DNA of 64,000 nt, taken from the NCBI GenBank assembly GCA_022570795.1, contig JAKUDP010000004.1:1240001-1304000 (forward strand), written 5' to 3'. The notes under the pieces were generated by a model that did not search any database, was not told where the DNA came from, and saw nothing but the letters and a program-made list of their open reading frames with translations. The translations under genes and the position numbers were made by a program. Positions 46,870 to 58,535 of the stretch are shown here, one piece after another. Position 1 is the first letter of the stretch, and each line of letters starts with the position of its first letter. The stretch comes from Sphaerulina vaccinii (lineage: Eukaryota; Ascomycota; Dothideomycetes; Mycosphaerellales; Mycosphaerellaceae).

Positions 46870-49800
46870 CCCGTCACCTCTTGATATTCAACCGACTTGT
46901 AGTCGACTGGAACCAGTGCTGGAATAACGAACTAGATCTTCGAGGAAGAGCTGGGTACTCGAAATCGTAAAGAAGGTCTGGAACTGTCAGTGGTTCGCAA
47001 GGCATATGCGCGTTCATATGGACCTCCATCGCTTCCATGATGGATTAGCGGCGGCTCTGCACTTGGCAAAAGGGCGACAAGTGATCAGACGGGAGGCTAT
47101 GCACAGAAGTGAGCAGGGTGTACTTCATGGTAAGAGTCAGGAATTGAGCTGGCTTTGTACTCCCCGCTCGGCCAAGCTCTCCGAGAGGCTCACGTAGTAG
47201 AGTTCCCGCGCTATGTTCGCAGTGCTCAATGATCAGTGGAGCCCAGTTGAGGCCGCTGTGCTGTCGAAAACACCATGCCGTGGGGCCCAGAGTGCATCCA
47301 GAACAGTCTTTGCTCGTGGTGAAGTATGGCAACAATCGTACACATCCTGCTCGGCAAGCGAAGTAGAGTTGATCCTACTGCGTCACACCAACGTTGCGTT
47401 TGCGTGGTGGTCGGTACGACCTTGGTCGTCAGAAGGAACTGTATTGAACAACTGCAGACATGCTGTCCACCTGGCTTTTCATCTAGAGCATTGAGAGGCC
47501 TGGACAACGTAACGTCGCACGAAAGGCAGAATTGCAGAGTTCGGCTCATCACGCTGACCAGAGCTGCAGAACCACGAGCGAAATAATGCATCGCGCCAGC
47601 AGCGAGCAGAGAAAGCTTCGACCGAGCTTTCGAAGTGGACCACCAGCAAGACTCGCGTTAGCGGCCTGCTCAGCGATCTAACGACAATGATGTCTTCAGA
47701 CCAGTCCGTCGCTCCAGAGATAGTCCTCTGCACCACCGGCAGCTAGCGGCAATTCCAATGAGCTACAGCAAGAGGTTCTCCGCTTCTCGGGGCGGTGGCG
47801 ATTGCGGATACCTTCTGCAAGTATGCCCATGCGTGAGGATCAATTAGGCAGTAATACTGCTGGCGGGCTAGATCGCCAGCCTGTGGTACTCCATGATGCC
47901 AGGTAGGGTACAGAGGCTTGGGCGCTGAGCGGCCGCTCTTTGGTATCAAGGCGGCCTCCCGTGATGTGAATAAGCCTTTAGTTGTTTCCTAGTAGCTTTC
48001 AAAATCGCCGCTTCCAGGTGCCCGATATTATCGAGCACCTGCACACAGAGGACCATATCGCTGACTTTGTGGTGTGTACCAAATTGGGACCAAATCTCGT
48101 CGGGATGATTCCGGCGCCGGTTGAGATTGTGGCTGCAGCAATGATGGTGCAACAAGGCTGGCAGCCCTTACACCTCAGCCGTATGTGTTCCTCCACCTAT
48201 AAGTCCTGCTCGCATTTACTAGTCTTAACGTCTCACAGGCGTCTCGTGATTGCGACATCGAATTCGCGTGGGTTCGTAGTTGTGAGAGGAATTGGTCGCG
48301 GCAGGAGCCTGAGAAAGAGTCAGTGCGCGACAGAGGCTGTGTTGTATACCCTTGACACTTGTTAGGGGAGCAGTGTGAAGCGTTTCGACTTCAAGTCTCT
48401 CCAGAAATCCGAAGATGAAAGAGCTGGCCTGGATATGAGCCCGGGATATCGAGATACAAGGACCAGTTGTGCCGCGATGCAAACGTTGGCAACGGCTGAT
48501 CGCAATCTCTTCAGAGCAACGGCCAGGCCGGAGAGAGGCGACGGGAGATGTTCTTCTGACAGTGCCCATGCCAGAGCAGAGATAAGTGTCAGGCCGAAGC
48601 AGACCTCGATCCCGGAAAAGCAGGACTTCCAGCATGACCAGCTCCAGAGACCAAGGAGGACTCCACCTGCAGCTTATCGAACCTGCCCTCGCAGCCTGTA
48701 CAGTGCGATGTGACCGCAGTACCACGCGAAACCACAAGGCTGGCAAGATGGCACCTCGGTTATGCGATGGTTGTCGCCGATTTCCTCGATCGACCTGGGC
48801 CTCCATCCTGAGTTCGTGCCATGTTCATGTCGGGAGGCATCGTATCCTACGCCAGTCTCGACTTTGGGCTCTGGCTGCTCTTGTGGTGGAGGTTCTGATG
48901 ACTTGGTTGAAGCGCGAGCAACGTACAAATTGGCTCTCAAAGTTGCCAAGACAGGGCTTGGTTCGACTTCCATCTCGCCAGCCTTGACCTTCTCTTTCTA
49001 CCAATTCATTCAACAATGCTTGGTATGGAATGTCTGCTCTTCGGCCCCGATCGACTATCTGATATGGTGCTGGACGACCTGATTTTCACAAGACGCGTCT
49101 TGGTGTGCTCTGGGACCCCATGCTGGCTCTTTCTGAAGGGTCGACGCGTTCGAGGGCAGTCGGGAGTCGTACATCGAGGGGAGGCCATCGCCATTTGAGC
49201 TTCCAGACATAGTCCACGATATAAAGGGTTGGATCTTGGGATCTCTCTTCAGGCAAGTGAAGTGAGGTCAACAAGAGCCAATGGAAGAGCATGAGCTTGT
49301 GCCTGGTTCGCGGTCAAGGCAGCCAACGGGTGGGATCACCGCCGCCCGAAACGCTTCTGAGTCATCCCTGAGATATATGAAATTCTCAGCGCAGAGACAG
49401 GCGACCGTTTCACGCGTACTTCTACGATCTTCTGTCGTTCGGGCGCTCATCTCGGAATAATCACATGCGCTGGCAGCGGATGGAAGCTGCAATCTGCATC
49501 ATAAGGCTCTACCATGGGCTCTAGAGAGCAGGAAATTCCAGGTCTGACTCACGAATGCCACGGCCAACAGCGGGAGGATTTTCGACTCTCCAAAGATGGA
49601 TCTGGCATCTACCATGCTCTCGAGCCGCTAGCATTCACGTGGTGGACGCAAATATCGTCATGTCTGCAAACGATGTCAATGTCAAGCACTTCGACCCACG
49701 AACGAGGCTTTGTCACGTTCACTGGTAGCACGAGAGAGCCCCGCTACGTGCGAGACGCCATCATCTCGGAACTCAGCTCTGGCTTTGGCAGACATACTTC

Positions 49801-50527
49801 AGGAACGCGGATGCTTAGCTGTCGAGAAGGCTTCGAACGCGCATGGCTTTGGGAACAGGAGCCGTGCGTTGTTCTTGCCAAAGTGCTGATAATGCTCCAG
49901 TGAACACATCATCGAATCGCGGCAACTCTGGCAGATATCAAGGTACATGTGTATTGATGCGTAGGTAAGTCCACGAACGCTGAAAGCACAGTCGAGGTAT
50001 TCACACGTTGTGTATACGAACTGTGGCGAGCATCGCTCTCCTGCATATCTGGAAGACGTTCCACTCCATATACCGTGGCTCGACAGGTCACAGCCGTACT
50101 AGGGACGGCCTACTTAATGATCACAGCCAATCCAAGGACTGTATAGCTGGGTCACGACGGCCAACACAACTTGCAGAACCAGTGTCGCTATTCTTCTGCG
50201 CGTAAAGTTGTCATCTCAAACTTTCCAGGTAAGGGATCATGGATGTTCCTGAAATTCAATTTGTTAGAGCCTCAAGCAACAGACTTTCCCGGCTCGCTCA
50301 GTCACACACCAACATGGTTGTTGTCGCCCGCGTGTCCATGGACCTAAAACGGCGACCAACTTCTGTACTTTTGCAATCACTCCTAACACAGCAACCATTA
50401 CGCGATACGGCGGAGGGCGATACCTGCGACGCTCGCTGCCACTCTCACAAGCGCAGGCAGCAGTCACAAGCATGAGGTTGACGCTTTATAGCAACAATAG
50501 AGCGCGTACACTTCCCAGGCAGCCAGA
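46870..50527. other. 3.7-kb region without a confident gene
   Basis: Many short open frames on both strands. The most protein-like are 47982-48195 (+), described separately, a minus-strand frame 48973-48674 (Pro/Glu-rich start, MEVEPSPVLATLRANLYVAR) and 49514-49903 (+). None has a recognised domain, and neighbouring frames cannot be joined convincingly. No repeat or RNA gene was recognised. Confidence 0.35.
47982..48249 (+). CDS. Possible short gene fragment with a spliced 3' end
   Basis: A frame from about 47982 reads IIEHLHTEDHIADFVVCTKL and continues GPNLVGMIPAPVEIVAAAMM, which looks like real protein. It meets a good intron (donor GTATGT at 48180, acceptor CACAG near 48239) after HLS, and splicing gives only R-V-S and a stop at about 48249. 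No ATG is visible at a suitable place upstream, so the 5' end is missing or in an unrecognised exon. Family unknown. Confidence 0.25.
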
Positions 50528-52366
50528 ATGCTTCGCGCAGTCAGATCTTTCACCCACCTGGGATCGTCAAAGAAGAAGCAGAAGATGGGGGCGACGAGCT
50601 CAACGCGAAAAGATCACGTACTGAAAACCGCCAGAGGATCTTTGGTCGGAACCGAAGTCTGCGACACGAAGAACTACAATCCCATCTACCGCCTCTACGC
50701 ACGAATACGATACGCGCTTCCACCGACTGGAGATCGAAGATGGCGGAAACCACAACCACTTCCTGCAGATTGGATCTTCTCAGATGGCAACAATCATCCT
50801 AGGGACTATCGGAGGTTTGGACCTATATGTCCACAGTTGGATGGAGAGTTTGGAGCAGTGGATATGTCTCAATGGCAGGAGATTGAAGATAACATAATGG
50901 ATGAAGACTGCTTGTACTTGAACATATGGGTACCAGCAGGAGTGGAGTCGCCTTCTGCAGGCTGGCCTGTACAGTTCATCTTTCGTAGGTGATCTACCAA
51001 GTAGTGGCTGGAGGTCATATGCTGACTCTTTCTAGCTCCCGGAGGACTGCAATGCGGCCATGGCATGCAGCAGAACTACCTCGACCCTATCGACCTCTTC
51101 CGAGAACATCGTGAAGATCCACGAATTGTCGTATCTGCCAACTTCCGTGTTGGTGTGCTCGGGTTCCTGGCCAGTGAAGAACTCATGGTAGATGGCATGG
51201 ATCTGTCAACACGGACGAGCGACTCTGCTGGCAACTTTGGCCTATGGGATCTTAGACTGGCCTTGCAGTGGACTTACGACCATGTTCATCTCTTCGGAGG
51301 CAACCCGAACAATATCAGCGCTGGTGGCTCAGGCTTGGTAACAGCATTACAGCTACACTATGACGCCTTTCAACCTCCCGACAATCGCATCATTCGAAGA
51401 GCGTTCCTTTTCAGTGGAGCTGTCAGCATACAGCCAGAACAAGCAAACTCACACAAGCCGAGCAGGCAGTTCGACGAGATCTGCTCGCAGCTTATGATCG
51501 ATCCAGATCTGCCTGGCAGAGACAAGATTCAGCTGCTACGAGGTGTAGCAGTGGAGAAGCTGCTCAGCGTCGTGCGGACACTCGAGATCGACTTCAAGCC
51601 AGTGACAGATGGCCGAGGTGGCTTCATACCAATCTGGCTAATGTCTTCAATCTGGAATGGCGAGCTTGGTCGACGCCTGAAGCAAAGGAACGTGCAAGTC
51701 GTGATTGGCGATCCACGCGAGGAACGCCTCTTCTACGAGTACTCAGGAAGAGCAGGAGTCCAACCAAACAGGCCCTCGACGACGATATTCTCTCGGGAGG
51801 CGCTCATGTCGAAGCTCAAAGCCCACTATCCAAGCGACATCTGCAACGAACTAGTCAAGAGATATGCGCGAGACATCACAGACTGGAACTCAGTATACTG
51901 CGACATCATGGCCGACGTCCAATGTCACGCAGCTGTTCGAGGTTTCGCTCAAAGCTTGTTCTATGGAGGCATGTCTACGCAAGATGTCCTAAGATATCAC
52001 ATTTCGTGGCGTCCGAAGAGTGTAGATGAATGGATCAGTCCTGGTACTGGCATATCACATGTTATGGACATGCCAGTGTGGTTGTTCTCTGGTTGGCGAG
52101 CAGGTTTCACTAAGAAAGACAAGCATGATGTGCTAGTTTTCACTGGCCCGTTCAGTCGGTTCCTGAGGGGTGATCAGAGTGCGACCTCCGGTTGGGGCAC
52201 TGATGCTGAGTTTGAAGTAAGGCTGTTGTCACCTGAAGGAGCGGTCATGGTTGCTGAAGATCAGATGTGGGTGAGAAAGCTAGATGTTTGGAATACGTTG
52301 CGAGATGTGCAGAGGAACAGAGTGTCGTCTCGCGCGGACAGCGTGGTACAAACTAATGGTGGCTGA
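50528..52366 (+). CDS. Type-B carboxylesterase-like protein, abnormal nucleophile elbow
   Basis: Alpha/beta-hydrolase of the carboxylesterase/cholinesterase family. Model: exon 1 50528-50984, intron 50985-51035, exon 2 51036-52366, giving 595 aa. Family landmarks: YARIRYALPPTGDRRWRKPQ, EDCLYLNIWVP, the oxyanion-region FIFPPGGLQCG, VVSANFRVGVLGFLAS, NFGLWDLRLALQWTYDHVHL and FGGNPNN. The catalytic histidine region is ISHVMDMPVWLF. Where active members have G-x-S-A-G-G this protein reads NNISAGGSGLV (Ser247 or Ser251), about four residues shorter and without the preceding Gly, so activity is doubtful. No secretion signal; a second in-frame ATG lies at 50585. Confidence 0.85.
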
Positions 52367-52740
52367 TCAGGATGAAGATCTGAGGTGGAAGGAGTGTCTG
52401 GTGTACTAGTACGGCAAGTGTGATTAAGGGCATCTTGCGCAGAAGTAGCAATGGCACTCGCAGCTTATATATTTGTATGTATAAACTCATGGCAACGGGA
52501 TCACACTCACTCATATCTCCTCCACCGGCAGCGTAGCAGACGATCACCTGACTCACCTCTTCAGAGCAGCGACAGCGTACGATGATCACCAATGGCTGCG
52601 CAGAGAGGGTCGTGGACGACGAGCAGGACGAAAAATGGCGATAGGCGGCGTCAAATCAGCTAGACGATGCTTATGCGATGAAGGGACTGATGCGACGATG
52701 AGGACGATACAACTGCAAGGAGAGGAGTGCGCGACGACTC

Positions 52741-52840
52741 CAATGAGCACGCCAGTGATATGACGAGAACGTGGACGATGCGATGAGGACATGGAGCATG
52801 CGACGAGGACATGGAGGCTACGACGAGGACGGCGACGACA
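52741..52840. repeat. 20-bp minisatellite
   Basis: Consecutive 20-bp units with the core CGAYGAGGACATGGAG occupy 52781-52800, 52801-52820 and 52821-52840. A diverged unit lies at 52761-52780 and a more diverged one at 52741-52760. GAYGAGGAC-type sequence extends irregularly on both sides (about 52600-52860). Confidence 0.7.
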
Positions 52841-53163
52841 GCAGAACAGGGAAGCGAACATGTTCAATGGATGCAGCTATCTGAGGTATACAAATTGGAG
52901 TCCGTCTTAGCTTCGATGAAGACGACGAACGACTATGAAGTCGACATCGAAATCACCTACTGACGCTCAACACCACGCGAAGGTGCGGACTCATCGTTGA
53001 GCTGGCTCCCCCCGAAAGGATCATTGCCATGCGCAGCCAGCACGTACGACAAAAGTCAACAGCTAGCTTTGCTTATCCCGACACAGTGCATTCACCCATG
53101 CTTAAAGTGTGGTATGATCAGCGAGGCCCGATGCAAGCATACAGTGTCCTCTGGCCCATCCGC

Positions 53164-53431
53164 CTTGAAGTGGGATCTCCACGACCGGCGGTACGACCTT
53201 TTCCTCGTTCTGCCGTAGCAGCAAGTTTGTTATGGTGGTTCCCTTCTCACCAGGGGTTCCAGTTCGCGATGGACTCCGCAATGTCACATCTAGACCATCT
53301 GACTCGAAGTGGGATCACCGCAACTGACAGTACGCCTTTCTCCTCTCCGCCGTAGCAGCGAGTATGTAACCCTTTCAGAACCGTAGTCTGGGGTGTTGTC
53401 AGAGCCCTCTCTTCAGAACCGTAGTCTGGGG
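53164..53431. repeat. Two families of diverged direct repeats
   Basis: A 65-bp segment at 53164-53228 (CTTGAAGTGGGATCTCC..., ending CGTAGCAGCAAGT) recurs at about 53306-53370 (CTCGAAGTGGGATCACC..., ending CGTAGCAGCGAGT). A second 20-bp repeat, TTCAGAACCGTAGTCTGGGG, is exact at 53374-53393 and 53412-53431. They do not code for a recognisable protein. Confidence 0.65.
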
Positions 53432-53451
53432 GGTTGACGGCCTGCCCTAAT

Positions 53452-53745
53452 TCAGCGCGTACGCTGGGGCGACCTTGCAATTCCGCAGGTCTCTCGAAGA
53501 GCCTCGTATTGCTCCTCGTCCATCTCCATCACCGTCTTCGTCTCTCTCGCATACCACCGCTCTGATTTGCGCGCTGCCTTTGCGTACTTCTTTTCATCCT
53601 TTGCACGTCCGAGTGGTCTGACCACCTAGATCAAAACCGTCCAACAACTGCTCCAACACATCGCGCCCGATTTTACACGTTCGCCACTCGTAAAAGTTGT
53701 TATGTGATATTGCAGACAGCTTTGGATGAAGAAGAAAGGAAGAGA
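53452..53745 (-). pseudogene. Decayed coding fragment with a frameshift
   Basis: On the minus strand one frame (about 53745-53620) reads FLLHPKLSAISHNNFYEWRT followed by CKIGRDVLEQLLDGFDLGGQ. A second frame continues at about 53612 with GRAKDEKKYAKAARKSERWY, then ARETKTVMEMDEEQYEALRE, and stops at 53452-53454. Composition and order look like one protein interrupted by a frameshift near 53608-53625. There is no start codon in context. Family not recognised; it could be a transposon-borne or relic host gene. Confidence 0.4.
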
Positions 53746-55688
53746 AAGGATGGGAGAAACAAAAGTTCTTAAATACGGCTGCGGGAAGATTGCGGGAAGC
53801 CAGCTGGTCTCATGACATTCTGCTCGCGAATCATGTTTGCGAGTTGAGTTTGGTGTATATTGATGCCAAGGGTGGAGTTGGTGGGCTTTAGTCTACCACG
53901 ATGCCAGAAACTCCTCTGGAAAGCGACACCAGTCGACCTGCGCTCTGTCTGGAAATGACACGACTGCTCAGTGCTCGTTCGCTCGTGGACTTCGATGCTC
54001 TTGAGAGCATATTGTGCATGCTGCAGAATGATCAGTATTGAGTGCTGGTACCAAAACTAGGCAAAGGTTGTGGTACACCAAACTCTAACCACCCCAAGCA
54101 CCAAACATGATGCAGCCTCCCTTCAGAGTCGTACGAGTCTTATAAGCGTGCGTTCATGACTGGTCGCGACGCAGCAGAATTGTGTCAAATGGCCAGGTCT
54201 GACTTTGTCAGCCAAAGTTGCAAGTTGCGTCCTTAGCGAGATTGGGGCTTGTCAAACAGCATCGTAGGTTCTTGCTAACTTGTCGTCCATGCTGAGGCTC
54301 ATGAAGAAGTAAGTAGATGCTTCTGAAAAGCGCTGGCAAGCTGCAATACTGTCAGCTCGGTGTGCATAGACTGCATCGGCGCATGTTCTTGAGAATAACA
54401 ACGGTAATGCTGTGAATAGATCGGCAAGCCTATAAAAGACTACAGCCACACTACTCTAGACAACAATGCACATCGCGTCGTACTCATAACATGTGCCAAC
54501 TCCCGTCGCCTCTGTCGGATGGCAGCCTACTCAGAATTTGCGCACGATGCTTCCTCCTCTTGCTTCATACTCTCACCGAACGAGCATTGTCCCTGCCATC
54601 CGAAGTGATGCTGCACCAAGCGAGCAAAAGCGTGAGCAGATATGGCGACTTACCCGATTGCATCGAGTTCCTGTCTGAGAAAGGCATAGACCTGCATGCT
54701 GAACAGAAAGCTTGGTCTTGCTTCCAGCGTCAGTGTCCTCACCGCCATGCAGGACACACGACAATCCTCTCAATGCCCATGCAGACTCCATGGGGAGGAG
54801 GTCTTCAGCTGCGTTGTGGCGTAATAGAGCTCATGTAAGCGTGCCACGCGACAGGCGAAGATGTCCGGCCAGGCTCTGCAGCCTCTACCGGCACAATGCT
54901 TGGCCTCCCTCAACGTCTGTCGTATTGACTGCTCTACTGTGCACAAGAGCGGGCAGAGAATGCCCCATACTGCAGAAGATCAGCAGTGATGAGCTACGCC
55001 TGAGCAGGACTTAACGGGCGCGTGTGGTATCGCAAGAAGCATTTCTGAAGCAAGCCAATCCTGGCAATCCAGGCTTCGTGTCGAAACTCTCCATGAATGT
55101 AGCGTGCTCTTTCTTGTACTACAACTTCGGCACGAGCGTCTTTAAGCGATATGTAGACGACACGATCATCCTGTGGGTACTACTCTGGCTTGGGTATGGT
55201 CGATGGAGTGCATATCTGGGATGTCGTGGTGTGCGCGGTGCAACATAGGCCTTTTGTATATACATCTTGCTTTGTATAGGAACACTGCCTTCGTCAAGAG
55301 TGGTGGAAAAGAAGGCCAGACGGGCTGTGATCGAACCCTAGGTGAAAAGATGCTTTTTGACGAAGTCGATGCTGATGGTGGAGTGTTTTGTTGACGAACT
55401 GTCGATGTGCTGTGTGAGACTGACGCGGTCTCGGCCAACGCCAACTTCTCGGCACTGACATCCGTAGAGGCGGCCACGCTAGACAGCGATGTTTTCTTGC
55501 TAACAAGCCCGCGGACGACTGTCTACGACGCGTGCAAATACTTCATCTTCTCCTTCGAGCTGTAGAGATGAAGAGGGGACGGCCACACCATTCGATCACG
55601 ACCAGGAAGCGGCACCGACGCAAGATATTGCCCACATAACAGCCGCTGGCTGCCAAGCCTATCTCTACTCCAAGAAGAATACCTAGTT

Positions 55689-57299
55689 ATGATCTCGTCT
55701 GGCAGTGATGAAGAGGAACCAAAGCCAGTGGACAGCTCCTCTGAGGGTGACAGACTAGGCTATCATGAAGCACAATCTGTACCACACCTGACCCAGAGGA
55801 ACATACAAGATTCAGGAAATGGCAATCTACAAGTACCACTACGGCCATTGGCATTACAAAGACCAGGTCACTTTCGCCAATGGAGTCATACCAACATACA
55901 TCATATAAGGACAGAAGTGATTGAAAATGTTCATCATCTCCATTTCAAGCAAAGGATCAAGCACTTCACATGGACGTGGTTCACGATGACAGTAAGTACA
56001 AGTTTACTCTTACATACATGGCTACCTCGTGCTGATTATAGAGATAGATGGCCACCGGAGGCATTGCCAACGTCTTGTATCAAGTTCCTTACCGATTCAC
56101 AGGACTGTACCAAATCGGCTGCATATTCTTCCTCTTCAATATTGTGCTATTTCTGTTGAATGTGGTCATGATATCCCTGCGCTTCTATCACTATCCTGCC
56201 ACCTTCAAGCACTCTCTCCTACACCCGACTGAGAGTCTCTTCATTCCTGCAAGCATCATCAGCATCGGCACGATACTGCTGAATGTCTCACAGTATGGCC
56301 TGTCGCAAGCAGAAGTAGCTAGCGATTGGCTGCTGTCGACTATGCTTGTGCTGTTCTGGGTATACTGCGGACTGGCTGTGTGCTTCAGCTGTGGTATCTA
56401 CCTTATCATGTACACGTTCTCCTGCTATACATACGTGCCAAGCTGACAGGTCACACAGGTGGTCTACGCAAACGTTCACAGTCGCTCAAATGACTCCCGT
56501 CTGGATCTTTCCCTGCTACCCTCTCCTTGTCATCGGCCCACATGCCGCGGCCCTCGCAGTCCACCTCTCAGGCATGGGCAAACCAGGAGCAGCACTTACC
56601 GTAATAGTCGGAGGTTACGTCTTCCAAGGGATCGGCTTCTTACTGAGTCTCATGATCTACGCAGCCTTCATATATCGCCTCATGACACAGAAGCTACCTC
56701 AAGAGAACTTGCGACCCGGAATGTTCGTCAGCGTCGGTCCTAGTGGCTTCACGATCAGCGGGATTGTAAGCATGGGCAACATTCTGCCTGACTGTGTTGG
56801 TAAAGACTTCCTCCTTCCCGGCAATGGAGAACTCGCAGGACAAGTCAGCAAGATCGCCTCGGTCTGGTTCGGCCTATGGCTATGGGGTCTGGCATTCTGG
56901 TTCTTCCTTGTATCCTTCGGAGCCCATTGGAATTGCGTACAGAAAGGCAGGATGACCTTCGCTATGACCTTTTATTCCTATGTCTTCCCACAGACGGCTT
57001 TGACAACGGCCACCTTCGCCATCGGCAAGGCACTGGACAGTCGACCGATCCGGATCTTTGGCTGTGCCTTGACGATCTTGGTGCTCATGATCTGGTTCTC
57101 AGTCTTCACACTCATGATCAGAGCAGTCATCAAGAAGGACATCCTGTGGCCGCAGAGGCAGGAAGATAAGGACGAAGGTGGATGGAAAAGAGATAGTGCA
57201 CAAACACCTGTGTGCGGGGTGAGTGGTTGCTTGACGACCAGCCAGCAGCGAGTAGAGCTTGATGCGATGGACTCAAGACCTGTAGTCTCACCAGTCTGA
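55689..57299 (+). CDS. TDT-family transporter (malate/C4-dicarboxylate or sulphite type)
   Basis: Membrane carrier of the tellurite-resistance/dicarboxylate transporter family (Mae1 and Ssu1 relatives). Model: exons 55689-55991, 56048-56409 and 56459-57299, giving 501 aa. The N-terminus is hydrophilic and acidic. HFTWTWFTMT joins MATGGIANVLY at the first junction, matching the family's first membrane segment. HPTESLFIPASIISIGTI is the typical following block. The second junction completes a Met in YLIM|WSTQTFTVAQM. About ten hydrophobic segments are visible, including PVWIFPCYPLLVIGPHAAAL. The substrate cannot be assigned; the Mae1-like layout slightly favours a carboxylate. The final 50 residues are a cytosolic tail. 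Confidence 0.85.
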
Positions 57300-57557
57300 A
57301 GTGGTACATGAGACCGAGGATAAGCTCAACGAAGAAGGAGGACTACCAGCGCACAACATCTCCGCTTGCGAATGCTTGGACGTGCCCATTGATGGAGACA
57401 AGTCTCGGATGCCACGCCTGTCATCATGATCTTTCCTGGTCGCACCCAGTCCCAGTGAAGCTCTTCGGCAGATCAAAAGCTCTTCTCACCAGTCCGGGAC
57501 CTTGCAAAATGATGACACAAGCTGTTGCGCGCCATGGCCGCCATATCATTTGCAGCC

Positions 57558-57960
57558 GAGACGGAAAATCGAGTACTTGCACTAGAGCCCGACACTGCGC
57601 AGCCAACGATGATTCAACGATTTCAAAAGCACATCCTCTCGGCGTCTTGAAGGTCACCTAAGAGTATGGTCTAAGTCGCTGCGCACCACGGTAATGAAAC
57701 CAATGTACCAACACGCCAGAGAAACATCGTGTACTTGCACTAGGGCCCGCCACTGCACAACCAGCGATGGTGCTACGACGTCAAAGGGACGTCTTCTCGG
57801 AGTCTCGGAGGTTATCGTAGAGTGTGGTCCAAGTCGATACGCACCATGGTGATCAAACCAATGTCCGAGCAGCCGAAGCCGAGACGGAAAATCGAGTACT
57901 TGCACTACCGTCCACCACTGTCGAGCCAATACGGAGGTATAACACCTACTCATTGGGCAT
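57558..57960. repeat. Diverged tandem repeat, about 160-bp unit (family 1)
   Basis: The marker GTACTTGCAC occurs at 57573, 57731 and 57896, spaced 158 and 165 bp. Each is followed by related text (GCCCGACACTGC / GCCCGCCACTGC / GTCCACCACTGTC) and, in the first two, by CTCGG-GTCT and a GTCTAAGTCG or GTCCAAGTCG tail with ACCAATGT. Two units are full and the third is partial. Confidence 0.7.
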
Positions 57961-58164
57961 CTCGGGATCACAGAAGGAGCCAAAGATGGCTCAAGTTATA
58001 TGCGCGCCGTGGGCACTCACGAAGACAACGCAACATCGCCTTGGCAAAGTTCATCCCAGCGCTAGCGCCGGACACCACCGAGCCATTCGCAGAATGAGAG
58101 GCTTTTGGCTTCGCTTCGCAGAGAAGACACATGTCACCTACCGATACCTGTGAGGTGCGGCGGT

Positions 58165-58520
58165 CGTGTGTTATCAGGTCGTCTGGACAGTGGGTTCCGT
58201 GGTCGCACTTGGTTCTCAGAGATGTTGGTTAGAAATTCGAGGATTTCGTTTTAGGCCTCACTTGCGGAAGTTGATCTCACGCCTACTGATTTATCTCTCG
58301 CTGCGCAAGTGTTTCTGTCACGCAATACGCTTGTGTCATTGGGCTCTCTGTATACCAGGTGCCGTGGTAGCGATCAGTCCTCAGAGGTATTGGTCAGAAA
58401 ACAGAGGATGCTCGAGAGAATCTGACTCTTAGTTGGAAAACATCTCTGAAAAGACATCAAATTGTGTTACTAGTCTATCTAGCTACTTGGTATCGTGGCT
58501 GGCAGTCGCTCGGTAGAGAC
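58165..58520. repeat. Diverged tandem repeat, about 165-bp spacing (family 2)
   Basis: An 80-bp stretch at 58165-58243 (core CCGTGGTCGC...CTCAGAGATGTTGGTTAGAAA) recurs at 58330-58409 (core CCGTGGTAGC...CTCAGAGGTATTGGTCAGAAA). A weaker third copy starts at about 58457 (ATCGTGGCTGGCAGTCGCTC). Similarity is roughly two thirds by eye. Confidence 0.6.
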
Positions 58521-58535
58521 CTACGAATGTATTCG

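Larger units (their letters stand above)
52367..55688. other. 3.3-kb gene-poor region with repeats and a gene fragment
   Basis: Contains a 20-bp minisatellite (52741-52840), diverged direct repeats (53164-53431) and a decayed coding fragment (53452-53745), all listed separately. Between 53800 and 55688 there are short open frames only, including a minus-strand frame 55477-55166 (MAASTDVSAEKLALAETASV) that could be a small protein but has no recognised family. Confidence 0.45.
57300..58535. other. Repeat-bearing intergenic region
   Basis: Between the transporter and the leftward cysteine-cluster ORF. No gene recognised. It is largely occupied by two unrelated families of diverged tandem repeats, listed separately. 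Confidence 0.5.

Noticed and set aside
48225..48806. 193-codon minus-strand open frame
   Set aside because: Arg/Ser-rich composition typical of an antisense or random frame in GC-balanced DNA, with no motif and no splice signals.
53641..53780. Reading the 53.5-53.7 kb fragment as a known transposase or gag
   Set aside because: The text looks like protein but shows no motif (no DDE, no CCHC, no reverse-transcriptase block), so no element type can be named.
54491..54838. Plus-strand 115-codon frame
   Set aside because: No motif, no signal peptide beyond a Leu-rich stretch, and competing frames of equal quality on both strands; treated as non-coding.
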